Shown piece after piece: positions 53,960-64,000 of a stretch of DNA of 64,000 nucleotides (position 1 is the stretch's first letter; each line of letters opens with the position of its first letter). Source of the stretch: Alectoria sarmentosa (lineage: Eukaryota > Ascomycota > Lecanoromycetes > Lecanorales > Parmeliaceae); contig WOGZ01000036.1 in assembly GCA_009733775.1 (NCBI GenBank), forward strand, positions 124,001 to 188,000, written 5' to 3'. The notes below the pieces were generated by a model that did no database searches, was not told where the DNA came from, and saw only the letters and a program-made list of their open reading frames with translations. The translations under genes were made by a program, and so were the position numbers.

Positions 53960-56900
53960 ATGGAGCGTCAACTCCTCAACGGCCTTTTAGCTATCGCTGC
54001 TGTCAGCGCCGATTCCGGTTTACTCGTCGTCAATAGATTTATCCTTTCAGGTAATGCTTCCTTCTTCCTGCCACTTCCAAGTCGACCTCTGCTAAGAAAG
54101 TTGGACACTGTAGCCGGCACTTACAAGTAAGCCTCCACATTCGGACTAGCGCTATAGGAGGTCATCATAGATTGACCCTTGATTCTCCAGATTTTCTTAT
54201 CCAGTAACGATAAGCTTAATACAGAACCTGATTTCTTTCATTCTCATCATTTTAGCCGAACGCCTGACCAGTCTTCTCCTTTGTTGCTTAACCCCCAGCG
54301 AATCCATCACCTCACTCGACGCCGATCAAGAGTGTCTTCTTCGCCAAGATGAAAAGCTCCAATCACATCGGACAGAAGTCTTACGGAGACGGTCTCCGCT
54401 CCGGAGGACAGCCGTCCATCAACGCCTCCGACACGTTTTCTGGAGAATCATCCCAGTTGCCATTGTCTACTTTGCCAAGCTTGTCCTCGGCAACATATTC
54501 TTGACGTGCGTATGGTTTCTAGACAAGAAAGACGCTGACTAACATAATCCGAGCTCAGCCGGTTACCTCTACCTACTTACACCCTATTGCGGGTCGCAGC
54601 TATTCCTTGGTCCCTTGTACTAAACGCCTCTCTGAACGGTGACTCGCATTCGGCCTGGGCAACATGCTGCATGACTGTAGCAACTTTGAGCGTGGTCCTA
54701 GCCATGATGCCGTTGTCCGACCTAAACGTAGTGGGTACATTACAGGGCACCTCGTTATCGATAGCTGATGCGCTCTTTCCCATTGTGCTTGTGAATGCGT
54801 ACGATGGGCGCTACCAACGACGGACGAGTCAAGACAACCTCCCAGATGAGGACAGCAAGCGTTTGAGTTCGTCATCACTTCTTCTGCGTATGCAGCAAGG
54901 ATCTAGTAATTTTTGGTCAATCCTCCGCCACGTATCCTTTCTATCGACGGCCTTGCTGGCCGCACATGTCTTTGCATCTGGGGAGCTGCGAAGCATACGA
55001 AAGGACTGCTACGTACTGGACGTGGGTATTCTAGGGTGGCTCGTTGCCACTGGAGGAATCCTTAACGGAACAGTACTGATTCTAATGGCGCTCCTTGCCA
55101 TGGCGGCCTCTCCAGCGACGACAACGTTCCTAGCGGCCCCCATGAATGCCTTTCAACTCGCAATTTTCATGTACACTGGCTTCAACCAATATCGATGGAT
55201 AGGCCTTTCCGTGTGCTGGGCTCTTAGTCTCGCCTTTATTTTCTTTCCAACGAGAGAAAGCACGAGCAACTCGACAGCAGTCACGCGCCCGTCCTACCCT
55301 TTTGCGCGTAACGTCATCATGACGGTGGTGCTGTGTGGGGCTCTCTACGGTATGAATGGACTAGGACGAGGAAGTAGCGCCTCGTTCAATTTGCAAGTAC
55401 CAACTTGCCAAAACAACTTCAGCGGCGAAACTAAACCTCCTTGGCCGAAAGCATTGAACTACACTAGTGCATTGCACGATGACTACCTTGGTGCTCGACC
55501 ACACGTGGACACTATCGCGAATATGACTTTCCTTATGGAGCAATGCAGAGAAATTGAAGACGGTGGAGGGGTGGACGACGTGGTCAATTGTCTGTCGATA
55601 TTGGAGCATGCGGGGAATGAGTACTTCTCCGTTCCCAATAAGTCGCCAAGTGTGCGATCTAGCGAGCTGGACGCTGGCGTGAAGCATTACGTCCATGCCA
55701 TCGCGGAGGATGGGTCAATAAACAAACATCATGCCAATCTTACAGCTGGACAGTCTGAGCCAAAATCATTCTTCGGCACATGCGCCGGGCCTGTCATTCC
55801 ATTCCACGTATACTGGACCGGCTCAGCCACTTGGAGAGTCGAACTGTTCATCAAAGCGTATCTCTACACCCAGAACCTGCCATGTTCGAGGCTCTGGCTA
55901 TGGCTGGACTCCGATCTCGACGCCAACGCCGTTGACAAGATGCTCTGCGAAGACCCAACCTTCCAGCGCTTTCGACCTCTTGTCGCCCGCGGAGATATCG
56001 TGCTCAAAAGCTGGACCTTTCCCGATCGGGTGCCACTCGCTCGAGAAAACACCAAAATCGCCTCCACACCGGACCCACTGCCAAGTATGGTAACGGAAGA
56101 CGGCGAGACGGTCCTCGCCAACGGAATCGTTCAGGACGCCCATGGCCAGCAATGGCTGAACTTCAAGTCCCCCCATGCGTCCCTTGCACCTGTCCAAGTC
56201 TCCGACGCCGTCCGCTTCATCGTCCTGCATCTCCACGGTGGCGTCTACTGCGATATGGACGTCCTCCTCCTGCGCGACATGCGGCCTCTACTCCTCCCCG
56301 ACCCAATTTCTGGCCCCCGCGCCTTCGCCGAACAATGGGTTGAGCGCTGCGGTCCCTACGACTACAACACAGCTGTCATCTCCCTCCCCGCCAATTCCTC
56401 GCTCTCATCTTACCTTCTCCGCGGCGGCGTGCGAATGGGTATGAACTTTCACCCCCGCGTCATTGGGCGCATGCTCTGGAATGATGGAAAGGGGGATGAG
56501 GTCAAGATGCTGCATAATGCGGTTTTTGACCCCTTGGTTACGAATTTGAGGAGAGAGGAGACGGGCACGTGTACGGTGCCTTGTCATAAGAATTTCCAGA
56601 GCGCGTTTCTGGGGGAAGTGGAGGAGAAGGGGAATGAATGGAGTAATTACCAGGGTGGGGTGGAGACGATGGGCGAAGAGGGTGCGCTGGGCAATCGGAG
56701 TTTGGGCAATTTCTTCAGGGGTGCGTGGGCTTATCATATCCATAATCAGGTACGTCTCTCCCTCTCTCTTCTTTCCCATACTCCATCACACCACGGGCAT
56801 CATGCGATGTTGAAAGGCTGATGATGTCTGTCTGTCTGGCAGTGGTGGAAAATCCCCGAACCGACCTCGTGGATGGACGTCATCACGCGCGCGCAAGACG

Positions 56901-56986
56901 GTTATTTCGACGGCTTCAGAACTAATGCCTATGGCGAGTGGTGGGAGGGGCCGGTGTTGGAAAATTATGAGAGGGACAGGTGGTAG
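53960..56986 (+). CDS. Polytopic membrane glycosyltransferase with DXD motif (GT32-like)
   Basis: Four exons, 53,960-54,126, 54,191-54,505, 54,559-56,749 and 56,843-56,986, all in phase, give 938 residues. Introns have gtaagc, gtgcgt and gtacgt donors and standard acceptors. The first 400 residues hold several hydrophobic helices (LIQNLISFILIILAERL, AIVYFAKLVLGNIFL, FLSTALLAAHVFAS, WLVATGGILNGTVLILMALL, VIMTVVLCGALYGMNGLG). The catalytic half begins about residue 500 (VIPFHVYWTG, LWLWLDSDLDANAVD) and carries the sugar-nucleotide motif HLHGGVYCDMDVLLLRDM with DMD at 726-728, matching the DXD-containing glycosyltransferase family PF04488. The end (WWKIPEPTSWMDV, GEWWEGPVLENYERDRW) lies in the last exon. 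It probably works in the Golgi or ER on glycolipid or glycoprotein acceptors; donor and acceptor are unknown. The ATG at 53,960 is chosen because splicing at 54,126 only fits this frame. Confidence 0.85.
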
Positions 56987-57669
56987 ACGCATGGGAGGGC
57001 TTGCTGTTTTTGATTTCTTGGCATATGGTTCAGGGAAAGCTTTTAGATGGGCTTTTCCAAACCCGGAAGGACGGAGTCGGCTGCGAGCACAAGCGCACCT
57101 GCGCGCTTTTTGTGCGTTTGGGTAGTGTGCGTTTGTGTGGGTGCGGTGGTTGGGATTCAGTACCTACCTAGGATGATTTTGATCAATGTCATTGCGATTG
57201 AGGGTGTGCGATGGATTACCCGTCCCGATCTGCTGTGTGCCTCGATTTCGGATAGATATCTAGTACTGAAAAATCCAGTCCTAAATAGGTACGAATACGA
57301 TGTTTTCACCCAGCCCAGCTCAAGCAAGGCGAAGCAATGAGAAGATTGATTTTTCTCTTTTTTTCCGCGGAATATTAAATCTGGTGCTAAGCACGAACGA
57401 ACGAGTACATCAATCCGTGACGAGCGATTCCCTTCTCTCCCCTGATTGTGACGATAACTCAGCGCGCGCGCTGGAGGATTCGGGATGTATGTAGGAGATC
57501 GATCAGTCTTGGGGCGGTGATGAAAAGGGGTGGGGTGTGTCGGATTGACTGGGTCGGGAGTGGAAGGGAAGAAGTGGTGTGGATGAATCGGTATTGAGAT
57601 TGAGATTGAGATTGAGATTGATGGATGGGTTGAGTGTGGTTTGCGGGAGTCGGGTGGGTGCGGCTTTTT
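56987..57669. other. 3' flank up to the AT-rich boundary
   Basis: Ordinary base composition and no gene. An ATTGAG microsatellite lies at 57,593-57,621 (nearly five units), just before the composition change at 57,670. Confidence 0.55.
57593..57621 (+). repeat. ATTGAG microsatellite
   Basis: About 4.8 tandem copies of the hexamer. Confidence 0.9.
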
Positions 57670-57935
57670 TGTTGTTATCGAATATATATTTTTGAAAACT
57701 TAATGTTTAAAAATCGCTTAATTTAAAGTAATTTAAAATAACAAAACATTTGTTTCGATTTTAAAGGTTTTTTATATTTATAATTCGATATTCTTTTATT
57801 GTTATTTATTTTAAATAAACGTTTTTAAATTATATTTTAATTACTTTATATACGATAAGTTAAGATTCATAAATTAAATTCATAATATTTAAAAACAAAC
57901 GAAGGCGAAACAAACTTAAGGCTTAACGTCGATCA
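57670..57935 (-). repeat. Candidate 3' LTR of the gypsy element
   Basis: The AT-rich block opens with TG (57,670) and, 266 bp later, shows CA (57,934-57,935) directly followed by a 40-base pyrimidine tract, which is a polypurine tract on the minus strand. That order (pol upstream, polypurine tract, LTR starting TG and ending CA) is what a minus-strand LTR retrotransposon should show. The partner LTR was not found in the window. Confidence 0.4.
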
Positions 57936-57936
57936 A

Positions 57937-57976
57937 TTTTTTTTTTCTTTTTTTTTCTTTCTTTTTCTCTCTTTTC
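57937..57976 (-). other. Candidate polypurine tract of the retroelement
   Basis: Forty bases of T and C only on the plus strand, so A and G only on the minus strand, adjoining the LTR candidate. This would be the plus-strand DNA primer site of the element. Confidence 0.4.
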
Positions 57977-60479
57977 GAATTAGAATTTTAAATTTATTAA
58001 TGCATTTAAATTATAAATACATTAATGTCACAGACGAGAGTTTAAATGATATTGTGCTTAAAATAATATTTAATAACTATAAATTAAATATATCATATAA
58101 AACGAACGCAAAGAAAAAAAAGAAAAAAGAAAACTTTATACGCTTAAATATTCTTCGTAATTCAAACGTTAAATTAAATATAATTAACGCGATATTCAAT
58201 TAATTAAAATGAAACGTATTTAATCGTTTTAAATTAAGTTTTAAATAATTCGAATGAAAATAACATTCGAATAATTAAGATAAATATGACTTGAAATTTT
58301 TAATAAAAACGTGTTTTCGAATCGTAACAATACTTTTTTCTTAAAATCGAACTTTTATAAAAATCAAATTCGAATATAAAAAATGAAAATTTCAACTTTT
58401 TATCGAAATAAACGAAAATTTCGATTTTATTTAACACGAATTTTAAAGATTTTGTGAATAAAAACTCGAATCGAATTAATATAAAATGTGAATAAAAAGA
58501 GTGAAAATTCGAAAAATAAATTGAAAATTATTTTTTACATTTATTAAGTGTATATCAAAATATTATTAAAATATAATCGATAAATATATATAAAAGAAAT
58601 TCGAAAAATATATAATCGATTATAAAATTTATAAAAGTTATTTTATAATAAATTTTGTAATAGTAATGTTTAAAATATACTTTAAAATCGATTTATAAAA
58701 TCTTCGAGCTTTTTTATAATATAAATAAAATATTCTCTAAATTATTATTAAAGTCTTTATCGATATCAAATTGAAAAATATTAAGATTTTTCTTAAATAA
58801 TTCTCATATTGCGAATCCTTCAATTATGAGATTTTTGATATAAAATTCGTTTATAACATTAATAATAATGCGTATATATTTGAAAGACTTAAGTTTAATT
58901 AATTCACTATAATTAATTCATTTGATTTTATAATAAAATTATTCGCGAACGATCTTAAAATAAAAAATTACGTTTATTTTATAATTTTCGTATAAATTAA
59001 TATTTACGATAAAAAAAGACATAAATGAAAATGATATTTATTTTAAAAAAAATCATTTGCGATAAAGCGCAAAAGATTTATGTATAAAACATTATGACAA
59101 TTTTAATCGATTAAAAATTTTAAACGATAAATATGAGAGTTTATAATTTTTATAACTTTAATTTTTTTCTTAAGTTTATTGAAAAGCTTTTTTATGCGAT
59201 TTTTTATAATTATAAAACTTTTAACATTTAATTAAATTTTATTATTCTTTTTATATTTAAATTCAAATTGACGATATTAATTAATAAATTTTATATATAA
59301 AATTTAAACGAGAATTATTTATTTTTTAAAATTTTTATTAATCTTAAGCATTTTAATTGCGAAAATTTTAATTAATAATTAATTAAATTTATCGATAAAC
59401 GAAATCAAATTATTATAAAACCTTAAAAATTAAAGATCTAAATGTGAATTTTGTTCGAAATTAATAAAGAAGAAATTAAATTTAATGATTTTGAATACGT
59501 AATTATTAATAATAAATTATATAAAAGATAATAATTGAGTTTAATTATTTTATAAAAACGTAACGTAAATTCGAAAATATTATTTCAAAATAACATTAAC
59601 TCGTTTTATTTGATTATTAATTTTAAAATAAAAGGCGATAAAGAGACGTGCTTAAATATTAACGAATTAATATAATTTAAATTAAAAATTCGATTCAAAT
59701 TAAGTTTTTCGATCGAAAATAATGAAAATTAAAAATTCGAAATCTTTTTAAATTCAAAAATAAAATGCACGAGCGATTGATAAAACATTTATTTTATTTA
59801 TAAAAATATATCTTATTATATTAAATAAACAATTTATTATTATAAAAATATTAATATATTATCGTTTGAAATAATCTTTATTATTAAATAACATAATAAT
59901 AAAAAATATCGAACTATTCGCTCATCGTCGATCGAATATCTTTAAAAACTTAAATAATTTATAATATTTATTTTAAAAGACCTTTAATCGAGAATAATTA
60001 TAATAATTTCGAATAAAACGTTTAATATCGTTTAAGAAATCGAGTTATTAATAAATGCGACGAACAATTTTATATTATTTCGTTACTTTAACATGTTTTA
60101 TATTGAAAATATATATATATATTAAAACGTAAATCATTATTATCAAAAGCGAGAAATTTATTTTCTTAAAAATAAATGCGTTTATTTCATTTTTTCAATT
60201 CGATAAAAGAAACTTTCTTTAATTTACGAGTGTTTATTTATAAAACTTCAAAAATCTTAAAAATTCATTTACCGCTTTGATAAATTTATTCGAACGCAAT
60301 TTTTAAAATTATAATTCGATTAATATCGTTTTTAAATTCTAATTTTTTATCATTAAATATATTTTTCGAAATAATTTAATTAATTTTAAAAATATTAATA
60401 AAAACGAGAAAAATAAATTTAAGCTTGAAAATTATTTTTAAAAATTCAAGATTTTAAATATTTAAATTCTTTAATTTTA

Positions 60480-61620
60480 AAATAATTTATTATTAATATT
60501 AACGTCGATAATCTTTTTCGTTTTTTAAAAAATTTCAAATTTATAAAATAAAACTTCTGCGCGTCGATTTAAATTTTCAAATTTATAAATATTTTTGAAG
60601 TTGAATTTAAAGAAAAATTTAAACTAACGCGTTTAATAACGATTAAAAAATTTAATAATTATAAAATATACGAGATTTTTATAATCGAAAAAAATAATAT
60701 TGAATTATTCGATATTTTTTAATTTTAATTATTATAATTTAAATACGCGAATAATAATTAAAAAAAATTTATCGTAAATTTCATAATTGCATTTCGCGAT
60801 AAACATTTTAATTAAAAAATAAACGATTAATTTAAGAATTTCATTTTTATCGTATTAAAATATAACGTTTACGATCACATAATTTAAAATATTCATTTTC
60901 ATCATAATATGCTTTTTCGAATCAAAATATAATAAAATAAACGTTGAAATGAAAACGACTTTAAAAGCATTAAGAACTTTTTGACATTTCGAAATTCATT
61001 TAAAAAAATAATTCTTTTTAATTAATTGAATTAAAGATTTTATAAATTTAAAAAAGCTTCGAATAAAACGTTAATAAAAATCAATAAAAATTAAAAAATT
61101 ATAAACGTTTTCAATTATTTTAAATATAAATTAATTAAATATAACGAAGATCTTTTTTATATTTATTTAAACATTTTTAATAATAATAATCAAATTAAGA
61201 TATTTGATTTTAATTATATTAAAGAGCATTTTTACACGTCGATTTAAAATATTATTTCTCGAAAACGTGTCAAAATAAAACGTATATATTTAATATATTT
61301 CTTTTTACTTTTATTATAAATTAAAATATTATTAATATAAACGATATAAAAGTTATCGAAATAATCGTGCAATATATTATTAATATAATTTTGAAAAATA
61401 AAAAAAACGTCGCATAACTCGAAATTTATAATCAAAAATTTATAAAAATTATATCGAATGCGAAAAACAATTTTTCATTTTTCATTTTCGATTATTTATA
61501 ATTTATTAAACGTTATTATAATATTTAAAATTATATAAACTTTTACTCGATAAATACGCGAAAGGGTTTCTCAAATTAAAAATAACGAATATCGATTTTT
61601 AATAATAATAACATTAAAAA
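60480..61620 (-). mobile_element. Ty3/gypsy retrotransposon pol (RT and RNase H), RIP-mutated
   Basis: Minus-strand readings follow Ty3/gypsy pol in order. At 61,435-61,244 FELCDVFFIFQNYINNIL and FYIVYINNILIYNKSKKK match the reverse transcriptase palm, with the catalytic Y-x-D-D box now YINN at 61,328-61,339. Then come KYLNLIII and FLIFIDFY*RFIRSF (RT thumb), then SKCQKVLNAFKSRF, and at about 60,768-60,788 NYEIYDK of RNase H. Stops occur where Trp or Gln codons are expected. Asp-to-Asn and Trp-to-stop are G-to-A changes on this strand, as RIP produces. The element is inactive. Integrase should lie at lower coordinates but is too mutated to read with confidence. Confidence 0.85.
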
Positions 61621-64000
61621 CGCGATAATTTATATAAAAACGAAATCTTTTATTAAATTTTCGCGCAAAATAAATAAATAACGTTATTAAAAAAAAATTT
61701 AAACGAATAAATTTCTTAATAAGATTATCGTCGAAATATTTTTTTAATACTCGAAGTTCATTTTGAAAAATGTTATATATGAAATCAAAACTTAATTTTT
61801 ATTAAATATTAATAAGATTTTATAATCGCTAAGGCGATGAGAAAAAAGTTTATCAACTTTCGCATAAAAAAAGATATCGAGAAAATCATAATATTTTAAA
61901 GACACGATAATAAAAAAATTTAAGTTTATTTATTTATTTAAAGTCTTTTCAATATCGTATATATTTATTATAAAAATTTAAATTTAAAGATTTTTAACAA
62001 AATAAACAAAAAAGACGACGTTAATTATATAAATTTAAAGACTTTAACGTTGATAATTCTTAAATACGATTATAAAAAGGTTTTTTAAATTTTCAAACGA
62101 TGATCTTAAAAACTTTCGTTTTAGAGTTCTTTAAATATTTGCTCGACGTCGTTTTATTTTGCGTTATAAATTTCTTTCTCTCGAAAAGATTTTTTTTTAA
62201 AAAAATGAAACATCAAAAATGAAAGATTTTGAAAAAAATTCAATAAAATCCTTCCAAAAAATCATCAAAGTTAATTTTTCATTTTCGAATTTCGATCGAT
62301 AAATTAATATGTTTTTTTTAAAAGAAAATTAAATTAAAACGTAATATTTTTTTATTTAATTTAATTTTATCATCACATCGAAGTTTGAAAAAATAATAAT
62401 AAAAAACATAATTATTACGAATAATTTAAAATGTTTACTATTTAAAATGAGATTATTATTAAATAAACTATAAATTTAAATTAAATAAATTAATTCTCGA
62501 ATTCTCGAAAATCTCGAAAGATTTTAAATAAAATTAAAGAAATTTTGTTAATTTGCGTATAAAGATAATTGATAAAAGTTTCAATATTAATATCGATATT
62601 AAATAAACTTTTAATTAAATATAAAATGAAAATTAAATTAAGAATATATATATAAACAAAATATTTTTTCAAATTAAACTTCGATTATTAGTATATATAA
62701 AAAAATAAGATAAAGTTAAGTTAAAATATTTTAAATTTGTATATGCAGTTAATTATCAATTTAACGTTATTTTCTATTTTGAATAACGCTCGAGTAACGG
62801 CGTTTAAGTCTCTTAAGCGCTTTCATAAAAATTTGTATATAAAAATCTTACATCTTTTGCCTTTTACTTCTTCAAAGATAAAATTTCTTTATAATTTTGT
62901 AAATTGTAGAATTCGCTTTACGCTTTTCAAAGACGTAAAAATCATGAAATTCGATTTATTATTCGTCAAATAAATAAATATTCGAATATCGATTTTAAAA
63001 TCGTATTAAGTTTGCTCGAGACGGTTAATATTTTTTTCATTTTAATTGTTTATTTACGAAAACGCGTATAATCGTTATTCTTTTATCAATTTATTAATTT
63101 ATTAATTAATCATTAATATAAATATATTCGATTTTGATATTTTTTGTTTAAACGTTATTAAACGTTTAAGACACGTATATTTTTTTTATTCGTTTTTTGA
63201 AAGCTTTATTAACGTTTTTAAAGTTTTTCTCGACGATTTCGTTATTGTTGACAATCGAAAACGAAATCGAAATCAACGATATTTATTATTATTTATAAAC
63301 GCGTAAAAAGACTTTTAAAAAAAATTCGAATAAATATCTCGTTTTCATAATCGTTATATTTTTAAATTAATCGATTTTCGTTTTTTCAAAACGCGTTCTG
63401 ATTTTTTATCTCGCTTATTATCTTTTTTTTCATTTAACGATATATTTTTTATATTTTTAAACGATCGAAAAATGTTTTAATTGATATAAAGAATTCTTTG
63501 TTGCGAGATTTATTAACAATTTTTTTTGATATCGACTTTTTTGATAATTCGTTTTTCAATCCTTTTTTAAAAACTATTTAATTTATTTAATTTATTTAAT
63601 TTTTAATAAAATTAACAAATTATATTACGCGTTATTTATATATTATAAAGTTTTTGCGATATAATTTCGATTTTATAAATTAAATTTGCGATCGATGTAA
63701 TGCGACGTCGTTTATAAATAAGATATTTAAATAATGTTATAATAATAACAAAATTAAAGTCGTTACATTTGAAATAAACGTTTTATAAAATAAAAATGAA
63801 AATAACGATTAAAATGAAAATAAAGAGCATTAAAGAAACGTTAAAATGAATATAAATTATTTTATTAATTTTAACGAGCGTGATATTAATAACATATTAT
63901 ACTTTTTAAAATTTAATATTATAACTTTAATCGATAAATATAAAGAATTTCACGTTTATAATATTCAATATAATAATGTCGTCTTAATAATCTTATTAAA

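Larger units (their letters stand above)
57670..64000. other. AT-rich RIP-type isochore, runs off the window
   Basis: From about 57,670 to the right edge the sequence is overwhelmingly A/T, with very few CA or TG dinucleotides while CG remains common. This is what RIP acting on CpA leaves behind. Stops are frequent in all frames and the few longer frames are chance or mutated retroelement. Besides the Ty3/gypsy pol region and the LTR candidate I recognise nothing in 62,000-64,000. Confidence 0.9.

Noticed and set aside
62490..62672. Minus-strand frame that might be the retroelement protease
   Set aside because: It lies at the right side of RT for a protease, but the active-site motif cannot be read with confidence.
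62737..62973. 78-codon plus-strand frame in the AT-rich block
   Set aside because: Ile/Leu/Lys/Phe-only composition expected from AT-rich sequence; no similarity to retroelement proteins.
1..64000. CRISPR array or bacterial-type operon
   Set aside because: No regularly spaced short repeats; introns and gene families are fungal.

Overview
The window looks like nuclear DNA of a filamentous ascomycete (Pezizomycotina). Genes carry short introns of about 40-150 bp with GT(or GC)...CTAAC-like...AG signals. Gene families are typical of these fungi: NACHT/ankyrin NLR-type proteins, UstYa-type oxidases, F-box proteins, a two-domain betaine-lipid synthase and a GT32-like membrane glycosyltransferase. 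The right end is an AT-rich block with the C-to-T signature of repeat-induced point mutation (RIP). I see no tRNA, rRNA or CRISPR array and would not name a genus.

Layout. 1-3,490: 3' end of a NACHT-ankyrin-SPRY gene running in from the left edge. 4.75-6.07 kb: an F-box-like protein. 7.66-9.09 kb: an FAD monooxygenase. 9.1-15.3 kb: gene-poor, with a long polypurine tract, degenerate tandem repeats and a decayed gene. 15.36-16.14 kb: a GNAT acetyltransferase. 16-21 kb: decayed sequence with small repeats and a minus-strand pseudogene. 21.6-23.2 kb: an NLR N-terminal domain gene with a broken ankyrin tail. 26.4-31.5 kb: two divergently transcribed UstYa-family oxidases plus a small secreted protein with Kex2-type KR sites. 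34-38.6 kb: two minus-strand F-box genes. 39.6-42.6 kb: a seven-exon BTA1-like gene. 43.3-47 kb: a possible small surface protein and a large secreted protein made of four copies of one module. 48.3-52.9 kb: a full NWD-NACHT-ankyrin-zinc-binding gene broken by nonsense codons and frameshifts. 54-57 kb: a polytopic membrane glycosyltransferase. 57.67-64 kb: the AT-rich block, holding a RIP-mutated Ty3/gypsy element on the minus strand.

How parts may work together. The UstYa pair and the KR-containing secreted peptide resemble the core of a fungal ribosomally made cyclic-peptide (dikaritin-type) locus; this is inference and the best candidate here for an undescribed system. The three NLR loci, two or three of them damaged, suggest a fast-turnover allorecognition/immunity region. 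BTA1, the glycosyltransferase and the F-box genes look like ordinary intact genes. Intron coordinates were worked out by hand from splice signals, phase and family similarity.
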